Shown here: in pieces, positions 27,184 to 37,672 of the stretch | How positions within the stretch are numbered: position 1 is the first letter of the stretch | How the letters are laid out: each line of letters starts with the position of its first letter | Source of the DNA: Desmonostoc muscorum FACHB-395 | Lineage (GTDB): Bacteria; Cyanobacteriota; Cyanobacteriia; Cyanobacteriales; Nostocaceae | Direction: 5' to 3' | Assembly: GCF_014698035.1 (NCBI RefSeq) | Contig: NZ_JACJSF010000002.1 | Coordinates: forward strand, 176,301-240,300 | Length of the DNA: 64,000 nt | Made by a program: the position numbers and the translations under genes | Notes under the pieces: generated by a model | What the model was told of the DNA's origin: nothing | Seen by the model: only the letters and a program-made list of their open reading frames with translations | Databases searched by the model: none

Positions 27184-27891
27184 ATGGTTCAGCAAGTTCT
27201 AATCAATGATGATGATTACTATGTGCCAGATGCCAACCAGCTAGTAACTGAAAATGATACACCTGTGGACAATTTCGCATCTGCCAAACAACAACGCCTT
27301 TTAGTCGGATCTCTTTACAGTTCTCTACAAAACCAAACTTTTTTAGCTGAAGCGAATGTAGGTATTTACTACACAGACCTTCAACCACCCATTGTCCCTG
27401 ATGTCTTTCTCAGCTTAGATGTCCAAGTACCTCAAAATTGGTGGGAGAAACAAAATCGTTGTTATATGGTTTGGCGTTTTGGCAAACCTCCAGAAGTTGT
27501 CCTCGAAATTGTCTCTAATAAAGAAGGTGATGAACTGGAGAAAAAACTGCGAATTTATGAACACATGCGGGCTAGTTACTACATCGTATATGACCCAAAT
27601 CAGCAATTAGCAGAAAAAATCCTGCATGTTTATGAACTTAGAGGAACACGCTACTTTGAAACTTCAGGAACTTGGTTAGAACAAGTTGGTTTAGGTATAA
27701 CTCTATGGGAAGGTAAATTTGAAGATAGACAGGATACTTGGTTACGCTGGTGCTACCAAGATGGTACTGTTTTGCTAACTGGAGATGAACGCGCCGAACA
27801 GGAACGACAACGCGCCGAACAAGCTGAACAACGCACCCAAATTTTAGCAGAACGGCTACGAGCTATGGGCATTGATCCCGAAACTCTCTAG
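27184..27891 (+). CDS. Uma2 family (DUF820) putative endonuclease
   Basis: Restriction-endonuclease-like fold of the Uma2/DUF820 group, which is greatly expanded in filamentous cyanobacteria. Visible motifs are PPIVPDVFLSLDV, PPEVVLEIVSNKEGDELEKKL and YYIVYDP, giving the PD-(D/E)xK-like acidic and lysine residues. The end (ERAEQERQRAEQAEQRTQ) is a charged helical tail common in this family, ending GIDPETL. Cellular role unknown. A second, diverged member lies at 51499-52170. Confidence 0.9.
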   Translation: MVQQVLINDDDYYVPDANQLVTENDTPVDNFASAKQQRLLVGSLYSSLQNQTFLAEANVGIYYTDLQPPIVPDVFLSLDVQVPQNWWEKQNRCYMVWRFGKPPEVVLEIVSNKEGDELEKKLRIYEHMRASYYIVYDPNQQLAEKILHVYELRGTRYFETSGTWLEQVGLGITLWEGKFEDRQDTWLRWCYQDGTVLLTGDERAEQERQRAEQAEQRTQILAERLRAMGIDPETL

Positions 27892-27945
27892 GACACTCAT
27901 GTAAAAACGCGAAAATTTTGCGTCTTTATAATATGAGCAAAAATC

Positions 27946-28854
27946 TCACGAAGAATGAGCGCAATTTGTAAACTCATTTATCCGATGCCAAACCTTATCT
28001 AATAAATCAGGATTATTCGCATCAAACCATTCAATTTGGGGATATGCGCGAAACCAAGTGCGTTGTCGCTTGGCAAATTGTCGTGTATGCAAAACTATTA
28101 ACTCTTTCGCTTCATCTAAGGAAATATCCCCAGCTAAATATTGCTTGATTTCTTGATAGCCCAAAGTATTCAACAAAGACAAATCAGTGCCATATTTTTG
28201 ACAAAGATATTCCACCTCCGCAACCAAACCATCTGCTATCATTTGGTCAGTACGCTGTTTAATCCGATTCCCCAACTTTTCAACATCGCAATCCAAACCA
28301 ATTTGCAAAATCGGGTAATTCGGCGGATTCTCCCCTTGTTGTTCGGAAATCGGGTATCCAGTAACATAATATACCTCTAATGCTCTTAGAGTTCGTACTG
28401 AATCATTAGCATGAATTTTTTGTGCTGCAACGGGGTCAACTTGTTGTAACATGGCGTAGAGTTGAAGCTGACCTAGAGATTCAAGTTGCGATCGCAATTC
28501 AGTTTGTGGTGCGACTCTCGGAATTTTCATTCCTTGAACAATGGAACGGATATATAAACCAGTACCACCAACTAGCAAAAGTGGCGTAACATCAACAGAA
28601 GCAATTAACGCTTGTGTTTGTTCCTGGTAGTCTGCTACTGTCATCGTGTCTGTGGGATCGCAGATATCTATTAAATAGTGCGGCACTAATTTTTGTTCAG
28701 CCACAGTTGGTTTTGCCGTCCCAATATCAAACTTACGGTAAACTTGACGAGAATCGGCACTAATAATTACAGAACCAAACCGCATCGCCAAAGCCAAAGC
28801 CAAACTCGATTTACCCGTTGCCGTCGCCCCACAAATCACAATTAATTTAGTCAT
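27946..28854 (-). CDS. miaA: tRNA dimethylallyltransferase MiaA
   Basis: Transfers the dimethylallyl group to A37 of tRNAs that read UNN codons. The 302 residues match the usual length. P-loop GATATGKSSLAL, DSRQVYRKFDIGTAKPT (catalytic Asp), DICDPTDTMTVADYQ, GGTGLYIRSIVQG and RQFAKRQRTWFR are all present. The ATG at 28854 is the standard start. It is divergent from gyrB; the 197-base gap contains a TTGCAC-GGTA-GTGCAA palindrome. Confidence 0.97.
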   Translation of the reverse strand: MTKLIVICGATATGKSSLALALAMRFGSVIISADSRQVYRKFDIGTAKPTVAEQKLVPHYLIDICDPTDTMTVADYQEQTQALIASVDVTPLLLVGGTGLYIRSIVQGMKIPRVAPQTELRSQLESLGQLQLYAMLQQVDPVAAQKIHANDSVRTLRALEVYYVTGYPISEQQGENPPNYPILQIGLDCDVEKLGNRIKQRTDQMIADGLVAEVEYLCQKYGTDLSLLNTLGYQEIKQYLAGDISLDEAKELIVLHTRQFAKRQRTWFRAYPQIEWFDANNPDLLDKVWHRINEFTNCAHSS

Positions 28855-28908
28855 TAGTCATTAATCATTAATTTTCTTCTCTTTCTCCCATGCCCAAGTT
28901 TGGCCTTA

Positions 28909-28924
28909 TTGCACGGTAGTGCAA
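28909..28924. promoter_or_regulatory. Palindrome between miaA and gyrB
   Basis: TTGCACGGTAGTGCAA is a perfect 6-4-6 inverted repeat, followed six bases later by TATAAA (about 28931). The position suits an operator next to a gyrB promoter. The binding protein is unknown; it does not match LexA or NtcA consensus. Confidence 0.35.
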
Positions 28925-29051
28925 CCCTAGTATAAACTTCTCTTGAAAATGCCCTACAGACGCTAGCAAGGCTTTTGTGTTACAATTTTGGAGTGTTTTT
29001 GCTTTTATTTATTTTTAGGCGAGTTTAACCCCACGCATCAGGAGAGTTTAC

Positions 29052-30989
29052 ATGACGAGCAGTTACAGTGCCGATCAGATTCAAGTTCTGGAAGGTCTGG
29101 AAGCCGTCCGCAAACGACCAGGAATGTACATTGGTACCACCGGGCCGCGAGGACTCCACCATTTAGTTTACGAGGTGGTGGACAATTCAATCGATGAGGC
29201 TTTGGCGGGTCATTGCACTCATATAGAGGTGGATATCAACGCTGATGGTTCCGTAACTGTAACAGATGATGGTCGCGGTATTCCCGTTGATACTCACTCG
29301 CGCACCGGGAAATCAGCTTTAGAAACCGTGATGACGGTACTACACGCTGGTGGTAAGTTTGGCGGCGGTGGCTACAAGGTTTCTGGAGGATTGCACGGGG
29401 TTGGTATTTCTGTTGTTAATGCCCTATCTGAAGTTGTAGAAGTTACAGTTTGGCGAGATAAAAAGGTTCATCTCCAACGCTATGAACGCGGTATCCCAGT
29501 TACCGAACTGCAAACCAAGCCTTACAAAGAAGAGAGAACTGGAACTTCTGTCACTTTCAAGCCAGATACCCAAATCTTTACAACTAGCATTGAGTTTGAT
29601 TACATCACTTTATCAGGTCGCCTACGGGAATTGGCGTATCTGAATGCAGGTGTCAAAATTACCTTTACCGATAATCGGCTAGAACTACTAAAAAGCGATA
29701 CACCGAAGGTAGAATCCTACAATTACAAGGGTGGGATCAAAGAGTACATTGCTTACATGAACCGTGAGAAGCAACCCCTGCATGAAGAAATTATCTATGT
29801 ACAGGGCGAACGCAACAACGTACAAGTGGAAGTTTCTTTGCAATGGTGTACTGATGCTTATACGGATAATGTGCTAGGTTTTGCTAACAATATTCGCACG
29901 GTAGATGGTGGTACGCACTTAGAAGGGTTGAAGGCGGTTTTGACTCGGACATTAAATGCGATCGCTCGCAAGCGCAATAAAATTAAAGAGAATGAAACTA
30001 ACCTCAGTGGTGAACACGTCCGCGAAGGTTTGACTGCGGTAATTTCCGTTAAAGTGCCAGATCCAGAATTTGAAGGACAAACCAAAACCAAACTCGGTAA
30101 CACCGAAGTACGAGGAATTGTCGATTCTCTGGTGGGAGAAGTCCTCACCGAATATCTAGAATTTCACCCGGCGATCGCAGATTCAATTTTAGATAAAGCT
30201 ATCCAAGCTTTCAAAGCCGCAGAAGCAGCGCGTCATGCGCGGGAATTAGTTCGACGCAAATCTGTACTAGAATCTTCGCCATTACCTGGTAAATTAGCAG
30301 ATTGTAGTTCTCGTGATCCTAGCGAATCTGAGATATTCATCGTGGAAGGGGACTCAGCAGGCGGGAGTGCCAAACAAGGACGCGATCGCCGCACTCAAGC
30401 TATCTTGCCTCTACGTGGTAAAATTCTTAACATTGAAAAAACCGACGACGCTAAAATTTATAAAAATAACGAAGTTCAATCGTTAATTACAGCCCTCGGT
30501 TTAGGTGTCAAAGGTGATGAATTCGATTCCAACCAACTGCGTTATCACCGCATAGTCATCATGACGGATGCTGACGTAGATGGAGCGCACATCCGTACTT
30601 TGTTGTTAACATTCTTCTATCGATATCAACGAGCGCTCATCGAACAAGGCTTTATTTATATTGCTTGTCCCCCACTGTTTAAAGTAGAACGGGGACGTAA
30701 TCATGAGTATTGCTATAGCGATCGCGAAAAGAATCAAGCGATCGCCAAATTCCCTGCTAACGCCAACTATACCATCCAACGCTTCAAAGGTTTGGGTGAA
30801 ATGATGCCACAACAACTCTGGGACACCACCATGAACCCAGAAACCCGCAAAATGAAGCAAGTCGAAATTGAGGACGCTGCTGAAGCTGATCGCATCTTTA
30901 CAATTTTAATGGGCGATCGTGTCGCACCCAGACGAGAATTTATCGAAACTTATGGTTCTAAACTCAACTTCACCGATTTAGATATTTAA
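29052..30989 (+). CDS. gyrB: DNA gyrase subunit B
   Basis: ATP-hydrolysing subunit of gyrase, 645 residues. GHKL ATPase motifs are [18 protein letters not shown] and [14 protein letters not shown]. The transducer region has [12 protein letters not shown]. The TOPRIM domain has [15 protein letters not shown] and the DADVDGAHI metal site, and the C-terminus has [23 protein letters not shown] seven bases before the ATG fixes the start. The single short insert-free form is typical of cyanobacteria. A terminator follows. The A subunit encoded at 34842-37346 may be the partner, although that gene is more ParC-like at its GyrA box. Confidence 0.97.
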   Translation: MTSSYSADQIQVLEGLEAVRKRPGMYIGTTGPRGLHHLVYEVVDNSIDEALAGHCTHIEVDINADGSVTVTDDGRGIPVDTHSRTGKSALETVMTVLHAGGKFGGGGYKVSGGLHGVGISVVNALSEVVEVTVWRDKKVHLQRYERGIPVTELQTKPYKEERTGTSVTFKPDTQIFTTSIEFDYITLSGRLRELAYLNAGVKITFTDNRLELLKSDTPKVESYNYKGGIKEYIAYMNREKQPLHEEIIYVQGERNNVQVEVSLQWCTDAYTDNVLGFANNIRTVDGGTHLEGLKAVLTRTLNAIARKRNKIKENETNLSGEHVREGLTAVISVKVPDPEFEGQTKTKLGNTEVRGIVDSLVGEVLTEYLEFHPAIADSILDKAIQAFKAAEAARHARELVRRKSVLESSPLPGKLADCSSRDPSESEIFIVEGDSAGGSAKQGRDRRTQAILPLRGKILNIEKTDDAKIYKNNEVQSLITALGLGVKGDEFDSNQLRYHRIVIMTDADVDGAHIRTLLLTFFYRYQRALIEQGFIYIACPPLFKVERGRNHEYCYSDREKNQAIAKFPANANYTIQRFKGLGEMMPQQLWDTTMNPETRKMKQVEIEDAAEADRIFTILMGDRVAPRREFIETYGSKLNFTDLDI

Positions 30990-31028
30990 TATCAATTCCC
31001 TACCACTACTCTAATAATTTGTGACATT

Positions 31029-31069
31029 GGTAATGAGTGATACGTTTTCACCCATTACCTTTTTTATTT
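31029..31069 (+). terminator. Rho-independent terminator after gyrB
   Basis: GGTAATG...CATTACC stem with an inner GTG/CAC pairing, followed by TTTTTTATTT, about 40 bases after the gyrB stop. Confidence 0.8.
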
Positions 31070-31147
31070 CCTAGGCTTCTATAAAAATACTTCTTTTGGG
31101 TGATGACAAAGCAAGATTTCATAAATGCTTTATACAACTGTACCTCT

Positions 31148-31196
31148 GCGGTAGCCTTCGCCAAGCCGCTTCTCTACGAGAGGCTACGCCAACCGT
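31148..31196. repeat. Dispersed palindromic repeat (GGCTACGCC type)
   Basis: GTAGCCTTCGCCAAGCCGCTTCTCTACGAGAGGCTACGCCAACC folds on itself (GTAGCCT / AGGCTAC; TCTC / GAGA). Belongs with the units inserted in the gyrA-type gene and the sensor kinase. Confidence 0.65.
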
Positions 31197-32456
31197 CTAT
31201 GTTATTCCGTAACTCTTACGTAAATTTGAAATTTTTGATAACTCATATAATTTGCTTATTGTCAATATCTGACGAAAATTCAATCTTCTAGTGTTAGCAA
31301 AACTACCAACTTTACTGGAAAGCTAGTTGGCACAATACTTTTTGCACTGACTAGCTAATTAATTTTGTCCACCAACTAGAAACACATTTGTTATGCTTTA
31401 AGAAAATCACTGAATATCATCTATCAAACAGCAATTAATAAGTATTTTGAGGATTTCTCATCATAAGATGACAGAAAGTTACCGAAATATAAGTATTGAA
31501 ATTTACAATTAAGTTACGCAATCCAGCTTTGTAACTAAAATTATCAGGTAATTTTCTGGGTTCTCTCGGCTTCAGATAATGCTACTGGAAGCACACACCA
31601 TCTGGCTGAAAACTTGTTAATATCTTCATGTACTGCCGTAGCGATCGCGATTGTATCGTATGTATCTAATGAAGTTTTGCCAGAAATAGGACTATACTGG
31701 CAAATCCACAGGACAAATTGTTTTTGAATTGATTAAAATATCCTTGTATACAATAAGAAGAGTTTGTCAAGTTTCATAGGGCTGAAATCGCCACAGTGCG
31801 CTAACGTGTGAATAAGGCCGAATTAGTTAAACCTAAATTGATCTGCCATCAGGTCGATATGCTACAGCCTCAACTCCTCAGTTCAGGTAATTAGTAAGCA
31901 GAAGGTTAACTCTTTAAGGCAAGCACCGCCACCCTGGTTGTATTTACCCAATCGAGAGACTAGCTTTAATCTCAGGAATGCGTAATTTATGAAGGAAATG
32001 TAAAAATGGCTAGATTAATACTTGTCGTCTGAGTTAACATACAATGCACTCTTCCTAAGTAATTAATGTTGTGTAAAATACATGAAATCGAGCAGGAGCA
32101 AGCGTACTTACTTTGTAATGTAATAAGAACGTCACTGCAATTCCGAAAAGTGGAGAAAAATTTCAGGGTATAACTCTTGTTTTTAATGTCTTTTTGGTAA
32201 TGGTGGCTAATAATTACTCTGGGAGTTCATGATTAATACACAAAAAGAGTGCAATTTCTGTGAAACAGGCTACAATCGGAAGAGTCTTTATAAGAAAATC
32301 TGCCAGCAGTCTGAACTCATTAGTATAGAGTGGCAAATTTTTTCAGAAAGACGAGTATTTTTTTTGACCAGTTAGTTGAAAGCAGTATGTGATAGCAACA
32401 CATATAACATTTACTAGGGCGAGCAAATCACTTTTAGGAATGGCTTAAACTAAAGT

Positions 32457-32478
32457 AAAAAAACCTCCTACCGGAGGT
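32457..32478 (-). terminator. Minus-strand terminator upstream of sigA
   Basis: Read on the minus strand: stem ACCTCC, loop GGTA, stem GGAGGT, then TTTTTT. It would stop transcripts running leftward through sigA. On the plus strand the same hairpin sits in the sigA leader without a T-run. Confidence 0.55.
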
Positions 32479-32607
32479 GCAAAAGATCCGAAAATATTTC
32501 TGGCAAATCTGCCAAAAAGCTTATTTTCGGTTGACAATTGGCTCGTTTAAAAGAGCAGTAAACACATCTTGAGTAATTGATTCTGCAAGGAGCATGAGGA
32601 ACGCGGC

Positions 32608-33777
32608 ATGAACCAGGCTAACAACGTACTCGAAAGCATATATCAGCCTGACCTAGAAATAATGAATCAGCCTGAGCTCGAGTTAGAAGAACTCTTAATA
32701 GATGATGAAGAGGACTTGCTTATCATCGATGAAGGTGACGATGAATTTTTAGAGCCTCAGTCTGATGAGGACGACGCAAAGTCTGGAAAAGCCGCTAAAT
32801 CGCGTCGTCGGACACAAAGCAAGAAAAAGCATTACACAGAAGATTCCATTCGGCTTTACTTGCAAGAAATTGGTAGAATTCGGCTGTTGCGGGCAGACGA
32901 AGAAATCGAATTGGCGCGGAAAATCGCCGATTTACTGGAATTAGAGAGGGTGCGGGAAAGACTCTCAGAACAGTTGGATCGCGATCCTCGAGATAGTGAA
33001 TGGGCAGAAGCAGTACAACTGCCCTTACCAGCTTTTCGTTATCGCCTGCATGTTGGTCGCAGAGCGAAAGATAAGATGGTGCAATCTAACCTCCGTCTTG
33101 TGGTTTCAATTGCTAAGAAGTACATGAATCGTGGTTTGTCGTTCCAAGACTTAATTCAGGAAGGCAGTCTCGGTTTGATTCGTGCCGCTGAAAAGTTTGA
33201 CCACGAAAAAGGCTATAAGTTCTCAACTTATGCTACATGGTGGATTCGTCAAGCAATTACCCGCGCGATCGCAGATCAATCCCGCACAATTCGTCTTCCA
33301 GTTCACCTTTACGAAACCATCTCTCGGATTAAGAAAACTACCAAGTTACTGTCTCAAGAAATGGGTCGCAAACCAACCGAGGAAGAAATTGCCACTCGGA
33401 TGGAAATGACCATTGAGAAATTGCGGTTTATAGCAAAATCTGCCCAGTTGCCTATTTCATTAGAAACGCCTATTGGTAAAGAAGAAGATTCTCGATTGGG
33501 CGATTTTATTGAATCCGATGGTGAGACACCAGAAGACCAAGTTTCCAAAAATCTTCTGCGCGAAGACCTGGAAAAAGTCCTCGACAGTCTCAGTCCCCGT
33601 GAACGCGATGTCCTCAGACTACGTTACGGCTTGGATGATGGTCGCATGAAAACCCTTGAGGAAATCGGCCAGATTTTCAACGTCACCCGCGAACGGATTC
33701 GTCAAATTGAGGCTAAGGCACTTCGTAAGTTACGCCACCCAAATCGTAACAGCGTTCTCAAGGAATATATTCGGTAG
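32608..33777 (+). CDS. sigA: Primary RNA polymerase sigma factor SigA
   Basis: Group 1 sigma-70 factor, 389 residues. After an acidic N-terminus (about 20-65) come region 1.2 ([16 protein letters not shown]), region 2 ([48 protein letters not shown]), region 3 ([15 protein letters not shown]) and region 4 with the -35-binding helix ([19 protein letters not shown]). The length and full conservation fit the principal, essential factor rather than group 2 relatives. The ATG at 32608 has GAGGA seven bases upstream. A bidirectional terminator separates it from the convergent Hlip gene. Confidence 0.95.
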   Translation: MNQANNVLESIYQPDLEIMNQPELELEELLIDDEEDLLIIDEGDDEFLEPQSDEDDAKSGKAAKSRRRTQSKKKHYTEDSIRLYLQEIGRIRLLRADEEIELARKIADLLELERVRERLSEQLDRDPRDSEWAEAVQLPLPAFRYRLHVGRRAKDKMVQSNLRLVVSIAKKYMNRGLSFQDLIQEGSLGLIRAAEKFDHEKGYKFSTYATWWIRQAITRAIADQSRTIRLPVHLYETISRIKKTTKLLSQEMGRKPTEEEIATRMEMTIEKLRFIAKSAQLPISLETPIGKEEDSRLGDFIESDGETPEDQVSKNLLREDLEKVLDSLSPRERDVLRLRYGLDDGRMKTLEEIGQIFNVTRERIRQIEAKALRKLRHPNRNSVLKEYIR

Positions 33778-33781
33778 TCAA

Positions 33782-33853
33782 TTAGTTAACAGTCATTAGT
33801 CATTAGTCATTGGTCATTAGTAAATAAACAAATGACAACTGACAACTGACAAA
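33782..33853. repeat. GTCATTAGTCATTAG / ATGACAACTGACAAC unit
   Basis: Seven-base units (GTCATTA, GTCATTG, then TGACAACT) on either side of a short centre. The two halves are complementary and can form a hairpin. Same family as the in-frame insert at 1401-1475. Confidence 0.75.
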
Positions 33854-33855
33854 AC

Positions 33856-33899
33856 AATAAAAAACCTGGTAGTGAATTAGCACTCCAGGTTTTTTTATT
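33856..33899. terminator. Bidirectional terminator between sigA and the Hlip gene
   Basis: AAAAACCTGG ... CCAGGTTTTTTT: a stem whose A-rich left flank and T-rich right flank give a T-run after the hairpin on both strands. It serves the convergent sigA and Hlip transcripts. Confidence 0.85.
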
Positions 33900-33924
33900 T
33901 ATAGGTCATCTTAAATATAAAAAC

Positions 33925-34110
33925 TTATAGGATGCCCCAAAAATGTAGAAAGCCTTGACCAGAAAAAACTTCAACCAAAATAGCTGCTGAAAAGCCAATC
34001 ATTGCCAAGCGACCGTTCCAAATTTCTGCTTGTGGGGTAAAGCCCCAGCGCCAAGCGTTGCGATCTTCAATTACAGGAGTAGTGACTTTTGTTGTGCTTG
34101 CATTTGTCAT
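33925..34110 (-). CDS. hli: High-light-inducible protein (Hlip/SCP)
   Basis: Single-helix chlorophyll-binding relative of plant light-harvesting proteins, 61 residues. The signature [20 protein letters not shown] holds the ExxNGRxAM chlorophyll-binding residues within the one transmembrane helix (about 33-50). These proteins sit in thylakoids and protect chlorophyll intermediates and photosystem II assembly under excess light. GGAG eight bases before the ATG supports the start. It is AT-rich upstream, with no identifiable light-response element. Confidence 0.93.
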   Translation of the reverse strand: MTNASTTKVTTPVIEDRNAWRWGFTPQAEIWNGRLAMIGFSAAILVEVFSGQGFLHFWGIL

Positions 34111-34841
34111 GGTTCGGACTCCAAAGTTTATTTTTAAGGTTTATTGCCTTATGTAAACTAATATAACAAATATTTTTAGAAAGGCAACATTTTTTATACT
34201 TTTGTTTCCATACCTTGACATAAATAGATATAGCTATTTATACAGATTAAAACATCAGCCTTCAGTAAGATTTACACAGATCGAAGAAATGTTATCTAGA
34301 CTTTTACCTTTATAAACAATAAATCTTATTAAGATTAATTATCAAGTAATTTAGTTATATTGCTTTATTCACTAAAGTTTTCGGATTTTAAAATAAAAAT
34401 TTATTGATGATTTAAATCATTACAGACCAAATCCATTTCTTTTGAAGTCGAAACAAAACCAAGCTGCTAGTAGATACGTTTACCATCCTCAGTGGCGTGA
34501 AGCCAGAGGCGTTTTGCCTCAGTTTCTCTCATAAAGCTGTTGCAATTCCCTGTCCTCGCCACATCGGAATTGTATAAACGTTCATAATATAAGCTTCTAA
34601 GCCTGAGAGATTGCTGTTATAAGGCAATAAGGTTCAGTTAAGGGTCACTGACAAAAATTTTAGGTTTTTGAGACGCGATAAATCGCCGTCTCTACAAGTG
34701 TTTTGGTCTTATCTGAGCTAGGTTTGTGGTGTCAGAGTCACCTTTAATATCGCCAGCCTCCCGCAGGAGTTCGAGACACAATTGGATTAGCGCCTCTAAA
34801 TCCTGCAAGTTGGCTTGTCGCAAGTTGAACATCACTCTGAT
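34111..34841. other. Gene-free stretch between the Hlip and gyrA-type genes
   Basis: The first 330 bases are very AT-rich and should contain the Hlip promoter. The middle (34500-34560) hints at eroded coding similarity on the minus strand, too degraded to name. Dispersed repeat A lies at 34670-34719. No intact gene. Confidence 0.45.
34670..34719. repeat. Dispersed repeat A, copy 2
   Basis: Near-identical to 6719-6768. GAGACGCGATAAATCGCCGTCTC here forms a more complete hairpin than in copy 1. Confidence 0.75.
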
Positions 34842-37346
34842 TTACGATCGCACTTCAGCCACAGTGATAATTTTTTCATCGCGGTTGAGTTGGATGATAC
34901 TTTCACCTTTGATATCCCGGCCTAAAATCGGTACTGTTTCCACAGGTATCCGCACTACCCGTTCCTTATTCGTCACTAAAGCTATCTCGCCAGATGCGTT
35001 GGCGTAGCCCGCCGAAGGCATCGCTATGACCATACCAGCTAAATTATCAGTTTTGCTAGCAAATTTCAGCGCTTGCGTCCCCAAATCGCCGCGATTAGCC
35101 GCTCTTAACTGACTCGCAGCCATGCGCTTGGCATATCCTTCTTGAGTAACTAGCAACAGATGGTCATCTTTACCGACAGTCACACAGCCAACCATTTGCT
35201 GATTTTTCAATAACCGAAACGCTTGTAAACCCATCGCTGTGCGACCCATGATCGGTAATTGTTCATCATTGGTTGCGAAGCGCAATACTCGTCCACCGGA
35301 ACTAGCTAAAATCAGATGTTCCCCTGGTTTTGTGAACTGGGTAAATGACAATTCATCATCGTCTTTGAGCTTTAAAATCGTGATTCCGCGCCGCGTCAAG
35401 TTTGTGAATTCTCCCAGAGACAGACGCTTAATTCGTCCCTGTTTTGTTAAGAGAATCATCTGCTGAGTTTCGAGATTGTCCGGCAGCAAAAAGCGGCTGA
35501 CTACAGCTTCTTGAGCGCCTTGAGCAGTATTACTGAGCATAGTAATCAAAGGTTTTCCCCGTGGAGAACGCCCAGTAGTTGGCGGAATTTCTCCCACATT
35601 CACAGGGTAGACTTTGCCGCCACCAGTTAGTATTAGCAAGTCTTTTTGAGTGTCAGTCAACACGGTTTGGATAATAAAGTCATTATCGTGCAAACCATTT
35701 TCAGCTTTTGACTTTCTCCCAGATGGTTGGGTGCGGCGGACATAACCCCGTTGGGTAAATTCTAAAATTGCTTCTTCTGCCGGTTCAGAAGATTTAAGTT
35801 CCTCCTCCTCTGCCCTAGACTTCTGCTCCTCGGCTCTAGACTTTTGCTCCTCTCCAATTTTTGTTCGCCGGGGATCGCTGTACTTGCGCTTGAGCGATCG
35901 CAAATCTTTTTTCAGCGCCTTGAGTAATTCACGGCGATCGTTGAGTAATTGCTCCAGCACACTAATTTGTCCGCTTATCTGCTCAAATTCCTGCTGCAAA
36001 TTTTCCTGTTCTAAACTGGTGAGGCGACGCAATGGCATAGCCAAAATTGCATCTCCTTGTACCTCACTCAAATCCAGTCGGCTACAAAGGGTTATTTTTG
36101 CCGTACTCCCATCGGGAGCTTGTCGCAAAATTTGAATTACCTCATCCAAATTAGATAGCGCTTTCAGCAGACCTTCCACCAAATGCACGCGACTTTGAGC
36201 CTTACCCAACTCGTAATTGTAGCGACGGTTCAGCGTCTCTTCTCGGAAACTCAAAAATTCTTGCAACAGTTGACGCAAACTTAACTGGCGGGGTTGTCCA
36301 TCCACTATTGCTAGGAGAATTGCGCCAAAGGTCATTTGCAGAGCAGTTTGGTGATACAAATGCTGGAGAACTTCTTGGGGATTAGTATCGCGTTTGAGTT
36401 CAATTACTACTCGCATCCCTTCGCGATCGCTCTCATCTCGCAGATCAGAAATTCCTTGCAAACGACCTTGATTTACTAAGTCTGCTACCTTCTCAATCCA
36501 GGCTGCCTTATTCACTTGATATGGCAATTCTGTAATGATAATTGCCGTCCGTCGCTTGCTTCCCCTACTGGCTGGAATTTCTTCTAGAGTCGCAACTCCC
36601 CGCAGCAGAATTCCACCTTTACCTGTGGTGTATGCTTCCCGAATTCCAGTCTCACCAATTATTTCTCCACCGGTGGGAAAGTCTGGCCCTGGAATTAGCT
36701 CGAATAACTTTTCATCTGGCAAATCTGGGTTGTCGATTAAGGCAATTAACCCATCCACAATTTCCCCCAAGTTGTGGGGTGGTACATTTGTAGCCATTCC
36801 CACGGCGATCCCAGAACAGCCATTGAGCAACAGAAACGGCAATTGAGCAGGTAGCACTGTTGGCTCTTGCTGGGAATTATCAAAGTTCCCGACAAATTCC
36901 ACCGTCTCTTCGCCGATTTCTGTCAGCATTCCCTCATGACTGATGGGTGCGAGGCGCGTTTCTGTGTAACGCATCGCTGCTGGCGGGTCATTATCGACGC
37001 TACCAAAGTTACCGTGTCCTGCTAGCAAAGGATAGCGGCTAGAAAAATCCTGCACTAGCCTGACTAAGGCATCGTAAACTGATTGGTCGCCGTGGGGATG
37101 GTATTTACCCAACACATCACCCACTACACGCGCACATTTTCGATAGGGTCTATCTGGTACTAAACCGAGTTCGTGCATTGCATACAAAATGCGCCGATGC
37201 ACTGGTTTTAAGCCATCACGCACGTCTGGTAGCGCTCGCCCGACAATCACGCTCATGGCATATTCGAGATAAGACCGTTGCATCTCGGTGTGCAGGGCTG
37301 TTGGAATTACCTGTCCCGTTGAGAGAAGGTTTAACTGTTTTGCCAT
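34842..37346 (-). CDS. gyrA: DNA gyrase/topoisomerase IV subunit A
   Basis: Type IIA topoisomerase cleavage subunit, 834 residues. Near the N-terminus are [39 protein letters not shown] and the catalytic Tyr127 in [10 protein letters not shown]. Further on are [15 protein letters not shown] and a coiled coil (about 440-500). The C-terminal half is a beta-pinwheel of six GyrA-type blades. The GyrA box, QRRGGKG in E. coli and needed for wrapping and supercoiling, reads TRRGITI here, so a ParC-like activity is possible. Two repeat-derived inserts occur: Glu/Lys-rich units after PRRTKIG, and 34996-35024 near the C-terminus. AGGGA precedes the ATG. Confidence 0.93.
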   Translation of the reverse strand: MAKQLNLLSTGQVIPTALHTEMQRSYLEYAMSVIVGRALPDVRDGLKPVHRRILYAMHELGLVPDRPYRKCARVVGDVLGKYHPHGDQSVYDALVRLVQDFSSRYPLLAGHGNFGSVDNDPPAAMRYTETRLAPISHEGMLTEIGEETVEFVGNFDNSQQEPTVLPAQLPFLLLNGCSGIAVGMATNVPPHNLGEIVDGLIALIDNPDLPDEKLFELIPGPDFPTGGEIIGETGIREAYTTGKGGILLRGVATLEEIPASRGSKRRTAIIITELPYQVNKAAWIEKVADLVNQGRLQGISDLRDESDREGMRVVIELKRDTNPQEVLQHLYHQTALQMTFGAILLAIVDGQPRQLSLRQLLQEFLSFREETLNRRYNYELGKAQSRVHLVEGLLKALSNLDEVIQILRQAPDGSTAKITLCSRLDLSEVQGDAILAMPLRRLTSLEQENLQQEFEQISGQISVLEQLLNDRRELLKALKKDLRSLKRKYSDPRRTKIGEEQKSRAEEQKSRAEEEELKSSEPAEEAILEFTQRGYVRRTQPSGRKSKAENGLHDNDFIIQTVLTDTQKDLLILTGGGKVYPVNVGEIPPTTGRSPRGKPLITMLSNTAQGAQEAVVSRFLLPDNLETQQMILLTKQGRIKRLSLGEFTNLTRRGITILKLKDDDELSFTQFTKPGEHLILASSGGRVLRFATNDEQLPIMGRTAMGLQAFRLLKNQQMVGCVTVGKDDHLLLVTQEGYAKRMAASQLRAANRGDLGTQALKFASKTDNLAGMVIAMPSAGYANASGEIALVTNKERVVRIPVETVPILGRDIKGESIIQLNRDEKIITVAEVRS
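34996..35024. repeat. 29-nt palindromic unit inside the gyrA-type gene
   Basis: Matches 13883-13911 inside the sensor kinase at 27 of 29 bases (GCGTTGGCGTAGCCCGCC half shown). In frame, it supplies part of the stretch [10 protein letters not shown] in the C-terminal domain. Confidence 0.85.
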
Positions 37347-37672
37347 GAGTTTTTTCCCTGAAATTTAACTACACAAAAGCCGGCAGAACTCAATATTGCA
37401 GCAACCACAGCATAACGGATGAAATGGGATTCCTAACAAAATATTGATAGTCATAGAAGAAAAAGCAGTAGTATCATCCTTGATGACAAGGAGGTACATA
37501 CACTATTAAAAAGGAAACAGATAGCAGGTAGCTGTTTTAATCGAATAATAATCTGCTGCACATTTAATTTGTATAGGCTTTATAGCCAGGAAACCTGCCA
37601 TGACTGCATTTTCTCATTTTTAATTTTGAATTGCTTAATCCCCTCACCTCTACCTCTATAACTAAAATTCTC
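37347..37672. other. Divergent intergenic region, gyrA-type gene and response regulator
   Basis: Promoters for both divergent genes should lie here. GACAAGGAGGTACAT near 37483-37497 resembles a Shine-Dalgarno, but only a very short frame follows. A TTG start at 37631 would extend the receiver by 14 unrelated residues and is not used. Confidence 0.4.

Larger units (their letters stand above)
31070..32607. other. 1.5-kb gene-free region upstream of sigA
   Basis: No frame here looks like a protein. It contains a dispersed repeat (31148-31196), a more GC-rich block (about 31780-31990) with consecutive hairpins, and a minus-strand terminator (32457-32478). SigA genes of filamentous cyanobacteria are known for long leaders with several promoters, which could explain the length. 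TTGACA at 32531 is a possible -35 but lacks a good -10. GAGGA seven bases before 32608 is the likely sigA Shine-Dalgarno. Confidence 0.5.

Noticed and set aside
31100..31291. 63-codon frame in the sigA upstream gap
   Set aside because: It runs through a dispersed palindromic repeat and has no Shine-Dalgarno or protein-like composition.
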